From NCBI RefSeq assembly GCF_021513215.1, contig NZ_CP090975.1:1582001-1646000 (forward strand): DNA of 64,000 nucleotides. The letters are read 5' to 3'. This document shows, piece after piece, positions 63,735 through 64,000 of this stretch; within the stretch, counting starts at the first letter, position 1, and each line of letters opens with the position of its first letter. Below the pieces are notes generated by a model, which had not been told where the DNA came from, searched no databases, and worked only from the letters and a program-made list of their open reading frames with translations. This stretch comes from Suttonella sp. R2A3 (GTDB taxonomy: Bacteria; Pseudomonadota; Gammaproteobacteria; Cardiobacteriales; Cardiobacteriaceae). The position numbers and the translations under genes are program-made.

Positions 63735-64000
63735 TTATTCGAGAATGATGTCGCCACTGGCAAAGCCGAGCAACATCAATGCAGAAAGTTTGGCGCGCTC
63801 GCTGAGCGAGTCGAGCAACACAAATTCATCAGCGCTATGGATATTACCACCCCGCACGCCGAGGGTGTCGATATTGGCCATGCCCAGCGCTTTGAGGTTA
63901 TTACCATCGCAGCAACCACCAGTGGCAATGATTTCTGTGGGTAAACCTAATTCGTTGTTGACCCGTTCTAGCGCGGCAAATAGCGCTTTTTGTGTGTTAT
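63735..64000 (-). CDS. M20-family metallohydrolase, C-terminal part (continues beyond window)
   Basis: An open minus-strand frame from the window end to a TAA at 63735-63737, too short to have been obvious. It reads TGGCCDGNNLKALGMANID, then LGVRGGNIHSADEFVLL, which match the M20 carboxypeptidase/deacylase C-terminal domain (TGG.SDGN and G..HS.DE, with the metal-ligand His). It ends 17 bases before astA, so it heads or precedes astA in the same operon. Substrate unknown; an acylated amino acid would fit. Confidence 0.8.
   Translation of the reverse strand, partial: NTQKALFAALERVNNELGLPTEIIATGGCCDGNNLKALGMANIDTLGVRGGNIHSADEFVLLDSLSERAKLSALMLLGFASGDIILE

Overview
The window is a 64 kb piece of a gammaproteobacterial chromosome. 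The evidence is the gene orders nrdA-nrdB-ferredoxin, aspA-dcuA, thrS-infC-rpmI-rplT, opgG-opgH, selD-selU and the arginine succinyltransferase (ast) genes, plus a standard ribosomal block from rpsH to rplQ. Codon use is moderate in GC. I cannot assign an order with confidence; the organism looks like an aerobic, respiring, non-enteric gammaproteobacterium that can also use fumarate/aspartate chemistry.

Layout. 1-14 kb is core metabolism and translation: class Ia ribonucleotide reductase with its ferredoxin, a 13-repeat Sel1 protein, aconitase, aspartase with a C4-dicarboxylate carrier, then thrS-infC-rpmI-rplT, where infC appears to start at a rare AUA codon. 14-27.4 kb is mostly on the minus strand: a PabB-PabC fusion with an MFS transporter, an AcuI/YhdH reductase, a thioesterase, CutA, selU-selD and opgG-opgH, followed by maf-rng on the plus strand. 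A 500-base gap at 18.8-19.35 kb holds a promoter, several small hairpins and a terminator, so probably an unassigned small RNA.

27.4-44.6 kb is the most interesting part: one catabolic island. A periplasmic aromatic (aralkyl) amine dehydrogenase set (aauB, mauE, mauD, aauA, cytochrome c) lies with an FAD aromatic hydroxylase, a single-domain VOC protein, a DUF2783-like small protein, a metallo-beta-lactamase-fold protein with altered ligands, an aldehyde dehydrogenase, an arylpyruvate-type decarboxylase, maleylacetoacetate isomerase, fumarylacetoacetase, acetoacetyl-CoA synthetase, a TRAP transporter and a MarR regulator. The simplest reading is amine or arylpyruvate to arylacetaldehyde, to arylacetate, to a homogentisate-like ring, to fumarate plus acetoacetyl-CoA. 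No cupin-type homogentisate dioxygenase is present, so the VOC protein is the candidate ring-cleaving enzyme. Two distant promoters carry the same 14-base palindrome directly next to the -10 box, which ties the halves into one regulon.

The island abuts rpsH: the spc ribosomal operon is split between its usual rpsN and rpsH genes, and a perfect-consensus sigma70 promoter drives the remainder (rpsH to rpmJ). The alpha operon (rpsM-rpsK-rpsD-rpoA-rplQ) has its own promoter. Next come three secreted Sel1-repeat paralogues, a KtrAB potassium system with a MATE exporter, gabD, a small membrane protein, and on the minus strand astA-astD-astB preceded by an M20 hydrolase cut by the window end.

A caution on quality: rpsK, opgH and maiA each carry an apparent single-base loss in a homopolymer run. 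Because rpsK is essential, base-calling or assembly error is the likeliest cause for all three.
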